Shown here piece after piece: positions 23,393 to 34,947 of a DNA stretch of 64,000 bases. The stretch's first letter is position 1, and each line of letters begins with the position of its first letter. Below the pieces are notes generated by a model. It saw only the letters and a list, made by a program, of their open reading frames with translations. It did not search any database and was not told the DNA's origin. Source of the DNA: Viridothelium virens (lineage: Eukaryota; Ascomycota; Dothideomycetes; Trypetheliales; Trypetheliaceae); contig ML991820.1 in assembly GCA_010094025.1 (NCBI GenBank), positions 1-64,000 of the forward strand. The letters are read 5' to 3'. The position numbers were made by a program, and so were the translations under genes.

Positions 23393-24433
23393 CACCGACC
23401 AAGACGGAAGGAGTAAGCTGTCTGCCATTGTGCAAAAGGTTGAAAAATAAGGGACTATCTTTTCATTGTCTTCCTCTTCCAATTTCTCTGTGGGCTGAAT
23501 TGTTTGTATTTTCTTCTCCTGTCCGGTAGTGTAACTTTTTGCTCGATCCAAACTTGCTGAGTATTTCCTCGTCTTGGTTATGAAGAAGCTGGTGCTGCTG
23601 AGCTCTCGAATGATCGTCATCACAGTCGCACCACCTGTTCATTGATACTGTTACACTTTTGCAGACTGTATTGCTATAATTCGGATGTACGGAGTTTGGT
23701 GCGCTTTCAATGACTATGTCACTCGCTAGGTTGATATCTTAGTCAAATACGCTGTTCTGGGCTTCGTTTATCTCATAGCACTATTTCCTTTTCAAAATAT
23801 CAGCACTCATCTAAGATATAGTACTGCGGATTTATCACTGAACCGACAGATTTTATTCAGTTGGACTGGTACCTGCCGCTTGTCTGTTCCCATTCTTGCC
23901 GCTATCTTAGGCAGGCTAAGCTTGTCTGCGTTCAGATGATGCCGCAGACCAACACCAAACGTCACCTTATTTCAGGCCACGCCGATATGGAGTGTCCTCG
24001 GCGCACTTACACATTTGTCTTAGCTAAACTCTTATTTTACTTTATCGCCCCCTCCGAGGCTTCGCTGGAGATTATTTAGCCAAATGGTTCAAACAACTAT
24101 TACGATCGCGTCTCGAAGCTCAATCCGGCTACGCAGGATTTCTTTCGCGTGTTCTTTGCGCCAGGCGTAGGCCATTGCGGTGGCGGCTTCGGTCCCGTCC
24201 CTGACGATGGTTTAGGCGCGCTTCGAGCCTGGGTTGAGAATGGCTCAACTCGGCATCAAGCGCTGTGTCCGTATCCCTCGGTGTCGAAGTACGTACGTGA
24301 GTAAGGATCCCGCCGCTGCTTCGTCCTACGAATGCGTCGACACCTTTTAGATCTTGAAGCCAATGCCAAAACTCCTGTAATCTGTCCATGCACGTACTCT
24401 CGTTCCATATCGTAATCCCCCGAATCTTCTTCC
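23393..24433. other. Convergent intergenic region
   Basis: About 1 kb between two convergent genes. Includes an open - strand frame at 24129-24470 overlapping the end of the glycine-zipper gene (see that entry). Otherwise AT-rich and empty. Confidence 0.5.
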
Positions 24434-25210
24434 TCAGATGATATCCCACCCCTTCAAACTCCCAGTCCACCCTCCCCCCTCCCTATCCTGCACCCTCTCC
24501 TTCCCCCCCTTCTTTTGCTCTTCCACCGTCCGGTCATCCCCCATCGTCTTCCACGGCCCATGCAACGCGCCCACACCGGCCCCAACCCCCGCTCCAAGCG
24601 CCGTCGTCGGCACACCCACGACGCCCCCAACAACAGTCCCAGTGCCTGCACCGACAGCCATGCCTCCTGCGCCACCCATTCCGGCGCCTTGCCAGGGGCC
24701 GGACTCGAGTTTTTGGACCGTCTTGTTTTGCCGCAATGCGCGCTTTTGTGAGTTCACGGCTTCAGTGGTGAGTTTTTTGTATTCTTCGGGGTCTGTGGTC
24801 TTGGCTGCTTTTGCTTTGAGCTCGGAGGCTTGTTGTTGTGCTTTCGATGCCTCGGCGGCTGTTTCGGCGGCCTTGACGGCTTGGGATGCTTGTTCTGGGG
24901 ATGGTATTTGGTTCTCTGGTGTCTGTTGTTGTTGCTGCTGTTGCTGCTTGTCTTTGAGCTTGGCGGGTTTCTTTTTCTGAGCGCTGGGCTGGGTGGATGG
25001 GCTGGGAAGCTTCTGTGATGGGGAGGAGGAGGGTGCTTGGAGCTCAGGAGATGCTTTGGAGGTATCGGAGTGGGTCTTGGGCTGTAATTTGGGAGGCTTC
25101 TTGCGTGGCGCTTGTGTAGTGTCCGACGCTTCGGCGTGCTCATTGGTGGTGGAGTGGTTCTGGCTCTTGGGCTTGCCCAACTTAGGTGGCTTTCTGCGCG
25201 TTTCTGACAT
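24434..25210 (-). CDS. Glycine-zipper protein with Lys/Gln-rich front
   Basis: 258 residues, one exon. Residues 1-90 are disordered and contain three copies of a K-P-P-K-L / K-P-A-K-L motif and an eight-Gln run. About 95-155 is Ala/Lys/Glu helical. About 165-215 is Gly/Ala/Val-rich with GxxxG spacing (GMAVGAGTGTVVGGVVG), a glycine zipper that could insert in or fold along a membrane. The tail is basic. The function is unknown; glycine-zipper proteins of fungi are often stress-related or mitochondrial, but nothing here shows that. After a G-rich run the other frame stays open and protein-like for another 100 residues, so the true C-terminus may be longer. Confidence 0.7.
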   Translation of the reverse strand: MSETRRKPPKLGKPKSQNHSTTNEHAEASDTTQAPRKKPPKLQPKTHSDTSKASPELQAPSSSPSQKLPSPSTQPSAQKKKPAKLKDKQQQQQQQQTPENQIPSPEQASQAVKAAETAAEASKAQQQASELKAKAAKTTDPEEYKKLTTEAVNSQKRALRQNKTVQKLESGPWQGAGMGGAGGMAVGAGTGTVVGGVVGVPTTALGAGVGAGVGALHGPWKTMGDDRTVEEQKKGGKERVQDREGGGWTGSLKGWDII

Positions 25211-26364
25211 GGCTTAAAGAAGCTTCTTGACTACAGAAGAGGAACTCAATTAGTAGGGAGGTTGGTAAAGTCAATGGGGGTTTAAGTCTGAAGTTGCCAT
25301 CTCGGATAGAGCAACGTCCGGCCGCCGGTATCTACTTCATCACAAATTTCGTTCATTACATCAGTTTAGGCCAGATCAGCTAAGCATGGAGCGTCGAAAA
25401 ACTCGAGGTAATTTATCGTAAGATATTGTATTGCAATACCTCAATTTACTTGATGCAAATTGACTTCTTTTATTGCTGGCTTTCTAGTGGTTTCGCTATT
25501 GGTTGGAAGATCTTTGTTACAAAGCCTTGGAACCCTTGCGATTGATTTGGTAGAGGCAAGTAGAGTATTACCGCGCTCAAGGAGCCGTGAACTACCTTAG
25601 GCAGGCTCCTTCTAATATTACCAGGGTAGAGGGATTTAGCTCACGGCAGCTCAAGGGAGCTCACGGCATGCTCAGCCACGGCTCAGCCTGCTGACTCAGC
25701 GCTCGTGTTACATCCTTCCATAACTCACGCCCGAAAGCAGAAATGGACTTTATGTGTACTCAATTGGTCCTCATATATCTATCGCTATTCTGAAGATGCC
25801 GTTGGAAATCACTGATTGAACAACATGGACCAACGACTTCTTTGGAGACACCATGGATGACTGGATTGGATAGAACAGTCAGGTCTGAAAATGTCCAGCA
25901 GAAATCACCATTGACTTTCATATCCGTTGCCATTGTTCGTACGCATAGCCGAATCTGTGAGCTTACGATTGACGCAAAACATATCATCTATCTTCATCAC
26001 CCAGCTTTCAAGGTCTCAAAAAAGCGGCACAAAATCTCCAAAGAAGCCCTGGAGGAAGGGAGCTCCAATTTGACGGCGAAGACTCCCACACCTGTGCTTG
26101 GAGACGCAGGCACGAAGCAGCTAGATGGAAAGTATTGACCATATCACAATTCACGGAGGCTACGAGAGCCGTCGGAAACTTTGATATGGATGACGGCGAG
26201 ACCTGATGGTGAGAACGTGATTGGGCGGGACAAGGTACAATCGCGAGTGCACACGACTGACTCTCAAGCGTTATCGCCCATTCATGGGTGACTACTCACG
26301 CTTCTCTGTACTACACACTCACGAAAGCATCGTCCTCAATTCACCGAGTTCGAGAGCATCTACC
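25211..26364. other. Intergenic region
   Basis: Largely AT-rich. A local GAGCTCACGGCA duplication and an 8-bp inverted repeat (25579-25586 with 25604-25611) lie at about 25579-25670. A 98-residue frame at 25842-26138 has no visible family features. No gene called. Confidence 0.5.
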
Positions 26365-29300
26365 TCATCTAATCCCCTCATCCCTCGCCCACTCCTCTTC
26401 CTTTGGCTGATCCTCCACCTCGATTACATCCTTGACCTCAACTAAATAATCATCAAATCGCTTACAAATTCCAATAACCTTGTGCAAATGACTGAACCCC
26501 ATTCTCTGCTTCCGGAACTTCGCCAACTGCCTCGCCGTTGTGACTACGTTCCTTATTTGACGTCCGTTCATCTGAGATCGCGCAAGATCTGACAGGTGTC
26601 CCCGAATGTCGTCTACATCGATATCTTCTCCCAAATTCTCGAGACGCTGGATGAAATTGTTCCAGATTCTGGAGCGCTGAGGTTCGTCGAGGGACTTGTA
26701 GTGGAGGGCCAGCTGGATGCGAGAGCGGAAAGCTTCGTCGAAGGTGCCAACACGGTTGCTTGTCAGAAGAAGGATGCCTAGTTCATAAAGAATTTAGAGG
26801 AAAACAAGGAAGGCTCTTATTGAAGGGAACGTGCAGCTTACCGTCATAGTATTCAAGAACGCGGAGGAATACTGGATATCTTTGTCAGTGCTGTGAAAGA
26901 GATGGCGATCTGGGACAAGAAGTACCTGAGACTAAAGCATTGCGCTCAAGGCTAGCGAGAGAGCGCTGCTCGAGGAAGACATCTGCTTCATCAAGCAAGA
27001 CGACTGCATGTGTTAGCCTGGGAAACTTGCTGCGATGGAGTCAGAGCCATACCGCAATCCCATGTCCTTCCGAGCTGAAACACTGATTCAAGATACTGGA
27101 CAAAATGCATGAGTGTCACTAGTCGCGTTGAGCACTGAAGAGCTGACACACCTCCTCTACGCCTTTCGCACTCGCCCCAACGTCGCCGCAAGTTACACGA
27201 TATAGTGGTTTCTTGGCGATCTCAGCCACACTAGTGACGGGAACCAATTAGTAGAAGGTTGAAAAGTTGGATCCACGACAAAGCTTTACCTCTCCGCTGT
27301 TAGAGTTTTCCCGGTCCCTGGTCCTCTGTCGTTGCTACTATCAGAGCTTCATCAAGAAGAACGCGTTCTGAGACTTACCCGTGGAGCAACATAATCAATC
27401 CTGTACCTTTTCCCGCGACAAGGTCGGTTCCTTTGTCTGCCTCGATCTTGTTTGTGACAAGGGCTTCAACAAGCTCTTTCGTATCGTCATTCACCGCAAG
27501 GCTGCCAAAGGCATTTTCATTCCATTCAACAGGCCTTAACTTGTCGACTGGAAGTTTGACTGAGAAATGGTCATTGAGTGATTCCAAATCTAAAGCTCAT
27601 GGCCCGGAGAGCTTGCGGATTCTTAGTTCTATCTGTATGAGCAAGGACGATCAAAGAAAATTTGCATACACCACTTTTTATCTTGCATATGAAACCCTTG
27701 AATCGTAGGTGGTAGACGAAGGACGAATTCTTCATCATTGCTGTCGTCGATGATGTTCGGATCTGACTGATTCTTGAGAAATTCAAATTGGGAGTTCTTA
27801 TATTTATGAAGAATGTTGTATGTCAGAGCATCAACCATGTATCTAACGTCAGACTATGCGGTATTTAGCGAGTGCGAGATTGAGCAACTCCAAGAAATGA
27901 AACTCAAGACTTACCAGTCCATCATCATTCTGAGATGGTCCGACGACGTATCTTCCGTTCTTACAGCTGCGAAAGAACTGCCCCCTCTCCCAAAGGTGCT
28001 TTTGAATTTCTTCATCTGCATATTTGAGAGGGTATATCGATAGATCTTGGATCTTGGCGTATTTCTCGTCCTCATTGGAGCATTCAAGAGGAACCATGTC
28101 CCTTTTCGCTCGAAACTTACCATCAAACTCGATTTTGCGAACGGGAATCCCTACATTCTTCCATGTTTGCGACTCAGAAGGAGAGGTAGTGGATTTCTTT
28201 GAGAGGTCTGATGAGATTTTACCAATTTGCTGAACGACTAGGAGTCCGTCGTCACTATCCGTGACTAATAGCCCTCCGGGTGGAAACAGGTATGGGAGGT
28301 AAAGGGGGGTAACGATGCCCCGAGCAAATAGATCATTTGCTTCACGCTCTGTAGGCTCTGTTTGCGTTTTGAGATATTGCTGTAGAAGATGAAAGTCATC
28401 GCTGCAATCATGCGTAAAGCTGCATGACTCTTTTGACTCCTCATTAAATTCTTGGGAGAAGTGGTAATGAAATACGTAAGGAGAGTTGAGGCGACTGTAT
28501 AGATCAAAATCAACAGGGTAATACTCAGCGAGTCTAGAAGTACTCAGAAGCAGGTCGCTGACAGCTTCTCTCAGATCATTCGAAAGAATATGGACTTCTT
28601 CAGAGAGTGGTTTTGCAATGGAGAGATCTTCGTCTTGTTTCTCCATATTGACAAAGGCGTGCAAGCGCCCAGGTGCTCGACGCTTGCGTCTCTGATTCAG
28701 TTTCTTTGGAGGGCCTTGCTCATCACCCTTGCAATAATATTCTAGAAATACAACAAAAGCGCTCCCATCCTGACGACTTTCCCACTCCTCTTCGTCAGGT
28801 ATACGACGGCGCCCATCGAGGTGACGATGGTCAGCATCTCGAACCCAAATTGGCGTGTCAATATAGGTGGCTGGAATAGGCATTCTCGGGCAGTATACTC
28901 GATGGAGTACAGGCCATGGTGTACACTTGTCATTTTCGCAATCTTGATGAGAGAGCTCCGCCACTCGCCTTTGTAGCTTGCCAATCTGCGCACGTAACTC
29001 TTGGTTTTCAATCAAATAGTGGTGATTTTGAGGATCTTGGGGTATGAATGCTGTCTCTATATGGCTTTCTGATTCAGAAGAATGGCTTTCGGAATCGTTT
29101 GTCATGGAGTGACTCAGTTCACCGGCTTCGTCTTCAGCCCTCGCGGATCCTAGGAGAGTACTGAACCGAATCTTTCCTTCCCTCGCTTGATCCTCCTCTA
29201 GACCAGTCACTGCAGATGTTGACAACAGCTGGAGAATAGTGACTACCAGTTGTTCCGAAACTAGTACAGAATCTGGATGGCCCTGAAGGTGATGTCAATA

Positions 29301-31469
29301 CAAGTCACGCCAAAGCCTAAAACATTCAGTATTTACCTGGTCGATCTCGTACGGGCAACCGAGTCGATCGAGAACATCAATAGGCGCCAGCTTCCTCGGA
29401 AGTGCGATGTGAAGTTTTTCTTTCGGCGTTGAGTCTTGCGCCGGAGTATCAGACGAAAGTCGTGTTCCTTCAACCATTCCGAAGTCTGAATTCCCAGCAC
29501 CTGCGTTTGAGGCAGGAGATGTCTTGGATTCTGTAATCTGGACTGTATCGTCTATCTTTAAGGCTTTGTCCAAGATAGGGGACGATTCGGCGGCCGCTTT
29601 TGAACTTTGGGAAAGTTTGTAGTCTGAAGGCTGGTCATTCGAGGCTTGTCCTCTCGCTGAAGAAAGTGGTAAGAGAACTTTTTTTTGGTGTTTTGCATTT
29701 AGTTGATCAAGTTTTCCATCCGACTGCCACTGCGCCTGGAGCGCAGTCCTGTTGTATCTATGAAAGCGCTCGGTTGTAGAGAGCAGGGGATCATCAAGCT
29801 GTTCACCGCAATGCTTTGGAGCCTTCTTACTCGGGAGTCGGACTATTTGCTCCTTTTCAGATGTAGTTGAGCGCCCATCTGAATCTAATAGCGATCCTGA
29901 CCAACGCTGTTGGAGTGGAGCGGCATGTACCGGACGTGAAAAATATGGGGTGGAGTCGAAAGCCTGGCCAATGGAGGCAGAGATTTCATCTGCTCGATCA
30001 CAATTTGCTTTAGACAAAGAACGTTGAGTAGCAGGAGTGTGATACGTGGTGATAATCTGACTCAATTCACTTTCCTGGCCATGCTTTTCCGGCGGAAATG
30101 ATACAACTCTTTTGGGAATAAAGCTTCTACGCAATTCATTGCGTGTCTGCAAGACAGGTCTACTCGTGGTTCGATCCAGGATCGATTTTTCCAGTCCCGA
30201 CAACTGTGCCGCTGGTTTTGAGACTCTATCATTTTCTGACTGGAAAATCCGTGGTCGAGGTTGAGAAGGACTGAAGAAGTTCTGTTGCTGTAGAGCGGCT
30301 GTAGCAACTCTCTGAGCATGTTTAGATTCACTTCCCCAATGCCCTTTTATCTGATGAGGATTTCTCAGCGGTGGAGCAGGGTGATTTTGTATTTGTCCTA
30401 TTGTAGGTTGGACTGTAGGCGATACACCACCGGCTTGTGCTGTATTGATACGACCCATGTCCATTTGTTCTACTTGGCGTTTCTTTAAAAGCTTCTTTCG
30501 TTTATATTGCTCTGACAGCTGTTGCTGCGTCTGATAGTCATGTGGTACGAGATTTGCAACATCTGGCTGTGCACGGAATGAGGAGTCATCCGTGCCAGTG
30601 ATGGTGGAAGACGTCCTGGGAGGAGAGGGCGGCGTGTTTCTTAGAGCAGGACCGGGTCGAAAAGGATGGTCTGACCTTGGACCAAGGCTTGATGCTCGAG
30701 GATAGTTGAAGGAGTCTGAAGGGGCTGGCGTTGGATATAATTCTATCTCTCCAGGAGGTTGCTGCCCTGGAAGGACTGGCGCTGGCAGATATTTCGATGC
30801 TCTCACATCGACAAGTGACGGTTCAAAATTGTACAACTCTGAAGGGACTGCTCTCCGAGGAGGGTTTTGTCCTGGAGGAGCGTGATATCGCGCTGGAGGG
30901 GAGAATGATGGTACTGGAGGAAGAATTGATGGTACTGTCGAGAACACTGGCTGATGCGGATGGACCAGGTCCGGAGACAACATTGGTTGTGGTGTAGGGT
31001 CCAGTCCTGGGGGAGCGACTGGCCCGGGAGGCGCAACCCTTCTTGGGGGGCTGGGTAGCTCTGGAGAAGCAACTGGCTCTGGAAACATTGTTTGCCCAGA
31101 ATAGAGATGAGCAGAATTCAATGAGTCTTGAGGAGGAACTGGACCTGACGGCGCTACCGGATTGGGGTGTGTTCCATCAAGAGACGGGGAGAAGTTCTCG
31201 TCTTGACTCGCGTGAGGTTCTTGCCACTGGACATTTTTATCGAACCTAGCGAGTAGCTCATAACCTTTGGCTTTGGCGTCGCCGGTCGCGTCTTTCGATA
31301 TAGTCCTATCGATGGTGCCTTTGTCGATGTCAAGGATCTGCCCCTTGGTCGCTGAACTCTGAGGCTGGTGTTTTCCCAAGGCTAGATCGTGAGCATCGAA
31401 TCGCTGAGCACTTGAAGGTCTTGGAGGCCTCTGGGGAGGCATTGTAGTAGCGGGCCAAGTAGGATCCAT
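26365..31469 (-). CDS. Large AAA ATPase with DUF7025-type region and long disordered N-terminus
   Basis: Ten exons: 29337..31469, 27904 or 27915..29282, ..27842 to 27670, 27379..27589, 27290..27337, 27152..27230, 27053..27095, 26926..27003, 26842..26871, 26365..26777; about 1528 residues. Residues 1-711 are disordered and rich in Pro/Gln/Ser, with VAPPGPVAPPG-like repeats. A short coiled coil (YLIENQELRAQIGKLQRRV) leads to the DUF7025-type region (IYPLKYADEEI, YMVDALTYN). The ATPase domain has Walker A GPGTGKT, preceded by an unusual SNDR insertion after LLHG; Walker B VVLLDEADVF; sensor LLLTSNR; and arginine-finger region AFRSRI. The C-terminal lid ends in an acidic tail. This fungal family is abundant and poorly characterised; some members sit near incompatibility-type genes. 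One splice junction is ambiguous (see findings). Divergent from the DUF7708 gene. Confidence 0.88.
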
Positions 31470-31944
31470 CTATTCCACCATAATTTGAGACAGATCGCTT
31501 TTATGATGAACGACGTTGAAGGCCCCGAAGCTGAGATGTAGACTTTCCGGACGATTAAACAAGGCTGTATGGTAGACCTTTGGTGACAAGGCTGAGCTTG
31601 CCTCGTTCGGATCTACCGCAGGCCAAGTCATACTATATTGCGATGCCTTGCATCTTGACGAGGCAACTGCACAGCCACGCTAAGGACTAACGAGCTATTG
31701 ACGGTCACATGCGGAAGTAGCGAGTCTGAAGAGGCTGTAGGTGATTTGCTCCGCTTGCCATATCATTGATGTATCCGGTGAACGCAAATCACAACGAGTT
31801 GTCATTTATATTGAATCGGTCTTGTTGTCAAGAGAGGTGTCGTCCTAGCTAGAGAACTCATAGGGTGAGGTAAGGAGCCTGTGCTTGGCAACCACGTTCG
31901 CCAGACCTTGTACGTACATGGTGCAGTACTGATCTGTCACAAGC
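31470..31944. promoter_or_regulatory. Shared promoter region of the AAA ATPase and DUF7708 genes
   Basis: 475 bases between two divergent start codons, so both genes' promoters must lie here or overlap. No clear TATA box or factor site was recognised. Confidence 0.5.
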
Positions 31945-33733
31945 ATGTCCGCAGACCACCTTGCCCTTGCTGAGGAGACGTACCAAAATGCAGTTGCATT
32001 GTTCAAAACCAAATACACCACTTCGTCGGACAAGAAGAAATGGTTATCCGAGAAGAGTACTCTGCATGATGTTGAAAATGTGTTGCTGGTTGCCAAAGAA
32101 CGGTACGATGTCCGGACCAATTCAAGGGCAAGAAAATACATCAACCAAGTCTCGGCCGGTATCATGTATTATGCCAACATCATGGATATGTTGGTGCAGC
32201 ATCATCCTGAATATGTTTCATTAGGGTGGGGAACTATGAAGCTAATCTTTGTGGTATGCTTGGATCGCGGAACCTTCGAAGACTTTACACGAGATTAACC
32301 TATGATTCTAGCTTGTTTTGAACCATGAAGAACTAGTGACCGAACTTGCGAAAGCGTTAGCAAAAGTTTCTGATACCCTACCTCAAACGCAGCTACACCT
32401 TGTGCTGTATCCGACAGCAGAGATGAAAAGAGTCGTAGAAGAGCTTTACGCCTTGCTAATGTTGTTTTACCAACGTGCGCTTCGTTGGTACCAAGCTAGT
32501 AGATTAAAACATATTGCCAGAGCCCTGATCAAGCCATTCCGTCTCGAGTTTGGAGACCTCATCGAGCGCATCAATAGCCAGGCGCGATTAATCGAGAGCC
32601 TCGCGATCACGATGGCGCATCAGGAGATAAGGAGCATTTACGCCCTTGTCCAGGATTGTCTATCTGAACAGAAGGCTCTGCGACTCGAACAAAACAAGGT
32701 TACTCCTGTGATGACCGAAGCTCAGCAGCTGCAGACTCAGACGTTACAACTCCTTATAAGCATGCAGCAGATGCTCCTGTGTAAGTCTACAAGCCGGTTG
32801 CGCTGACGAAAGCTGACAGGAGCAGCACATCAAACAGTCAATTCAGGAATATTACTCACTACACAGCGAATGACGCGCGAGACTCAAGTAACATTGATGA
32901 TTGCTGCCACTTCTTTACCATCGCTCCTGGCTCCGAATGAGAGCTTACGCCGACGGATTGCCTCGTGTTCCCGACGCCAAGTGAGTCTCTCGATGCATCT
33001 TGATGGTTTCCTGATGTCACCGACTCTTAAGGCTTGGGCTTCGGAAACAAAGTCCAGCCTGCTCATTGTCAGCGGTACATTGTCAACGCGCTTAGAAAGT
33101 CTAATAATCGGAACTTACACGACCGAGCTTATCAGGTCCTCCAAAACACCTGTCCTTTGGGCCCTCAAAGGCTTCAATGGAGCAAAGTGCACAGATTCAA
33201 CATCTGAACTCTTCAAGTATCTGACAATGCAGGCTCTACAGCTCGACCCAAGCGCTGTCGGAGAAAGAGTGTCCCAAAATTTCAACGCCGCACTCGTTGC
33301 AAGCGCGACCAGTGGGGAGGACTGGCTCAAAGTGCTTGGGAAAATAGCCTCAGTTCTCCCGACCCTATTCATCATCATTGAAGCCGATCTCCTAGGGCGA
33401 GCTAGCAGGGATGAACTTCAGATCCAGGAGTTCTTGAGGCTTCTTCAAGGCTTTGTGCGCGAGCACACCACGCCACCGATCAGGATTGCATTCTTCAACT
33501 ATCGTAGAGCGCGGATTACTCGGAATGGGACATCAGCTTCGCAGAATGATCGTACACATACGTTGTTCCTCAATAAACTCATGCAAGCCGCTACGCATCA
33601 GAGGAAGGTCGTAAAGTTGGTCTCCGAATTACGACGTCAACACGCCGCGACATTTCGACAACGAATTAAAAAGCAAGCTTCGATTACGGTTGTGGGATCT
33701 GACCAAGAAGCTAGTACCACCGCCATACTATGA
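31945..33733 (+). CDS. DUF7708-domain protein with P-loop-less NTPase-like region
   Basis: Three exons: 31945..32253, 32312..32780, 32826..33733; 561 residues. The N-terminal 200 residues match the fungal DUF7708 domain as I know it (YVSLGWGTMKLIFVLVLNHEE, KALAKVSDTLPQ, YPTAEMKRVVEELY). This domain is common at the front of fungal NACHT/ankyrin NLR-like proteins. The C-terminal half (about 315-520) reads like the companion region of short DUF7708 proteins (SSLLIVSGTLSTRLE, TPVLWALKGF, LFKYLTMQALQLDP, LFIIIEAD). At the place of Walker A there is no GxxxxGK[ST], so nucleotide binding is doubtful. The second intron has two near acceptors; the first makes an early stop, so I used 32825. Role unknown; NLR-related signalling is inference. 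Confidence 0.8.
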
Positions 33734-34947
33734 TCTACCGGCAATCCGAGGCCGGCTCGGGACGACCAGCTTAAAGGACCACGTCTTGCCGCGCAGGTTA
33801 TCTTGAACCCTCGTGCCACCTGTTCTTCATTGACACAAACGAGATATCCAGGAGATAGACTATAAAAGAGCTCCTACCGATGTGAAGGTGCGATATGTAG
33901 GAGGAAGGCAGCTGTTTTTGGGAATGGGTGAAACTATTTTGGCATAGCTTCCTCAGGCTAGAGATTCCGCCTGGAAAGAGTTAAACCTTATCCAACTCCG
34001 GATCTGACTCATTCTCGAGATTGATGTTCCCAGCTGAAGGGCGTTGCCCAGTTGAGTGACTCTATGGGGCTGCGGACAGGTAATCGTAACAGATGCGGAG
34101 GGTGCGAGGCGTGTATTCGTAATTTGCTGAAGGTTGTGGTCAGCCACCAAGTAGCTTAGTAGCCAATGCAACCTTCTGAAAGCAGGGAGGCATTTTCATT
34201 GGTAGTAGGGGCTCGGAGAAAGTAATGTGGCCGATGCATGCTGTGCTCAGGTTCAGAGCAGAGGAATGAGATTTTCATGTACAGTCGTGCAGCTTATTAT
34301 GTAAGCGCTTCCCTTGCATAATTCTATCCATAGCATCGCAGAACAATCTACCAAAAGTCTCCGGCTCCATCCTTGTACATACCCAAGGAGTAGGGCATGA
34401 GGCTTAGCACATCCTTCATTTTAGCAAACAAATGCTATACTATTCATATGCAAGTCCGAAAAGGAGGCGGAGAAGCACGTAGACAAGATGAATAGTGGAG
34501 GGAAGGATTCAGGCAACGTTCGAAGAGACGATTCGGAAACCGGATAGACTCGAGACTGAATAACGATGTGTTGGATAATTTACAAAATTGCCAATGGTTA
34601 ATTCGTCTACTACTTCCGCATCGATCATCCTGATTGTGCCTTTTTTGACGACGATCAACTAGGCTTCAAACTTGGCGCCTGTCCAGTTGAATGCACCAAG
34701 ACTGCAAATTATCAATGGATCCGATTTGAGAAGACTCCGAGAACAACTAGAAGTGCTACCAGAAGACCGCACGCATAGGGTTCGAGGTAAATCTACTAAA
34801 TTATATAGCTTTACTGACTGCGTGGCAATAAATATGGAAGAATAAGATAAGTATATATAGAGAACGTATCTACACATAAAAAGGCGAATATGTACAACGA
34901 ATGTTCATTCTTGGCAAGTCTAATAGGTAACCCATTTTCTACCCAAC
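33734..34947. other. Convergent intergenic region
   Basis: 1.2 kb, AT-rich to the right (cellulase 3' UTR side). No frame with family features seen. Confidence 0.5.

Noticed and set aside
23906-25611. CTTAGGCAGGCT present at 23906 and 25596, and an 8-bp inverted repeat at 25579/25604, as a possible mobile-element trace
   Set aside because: Shared 12-mers are expected by chance many times in 64 kb, and the inverted repeat is not part of a larger structure with target duplications.
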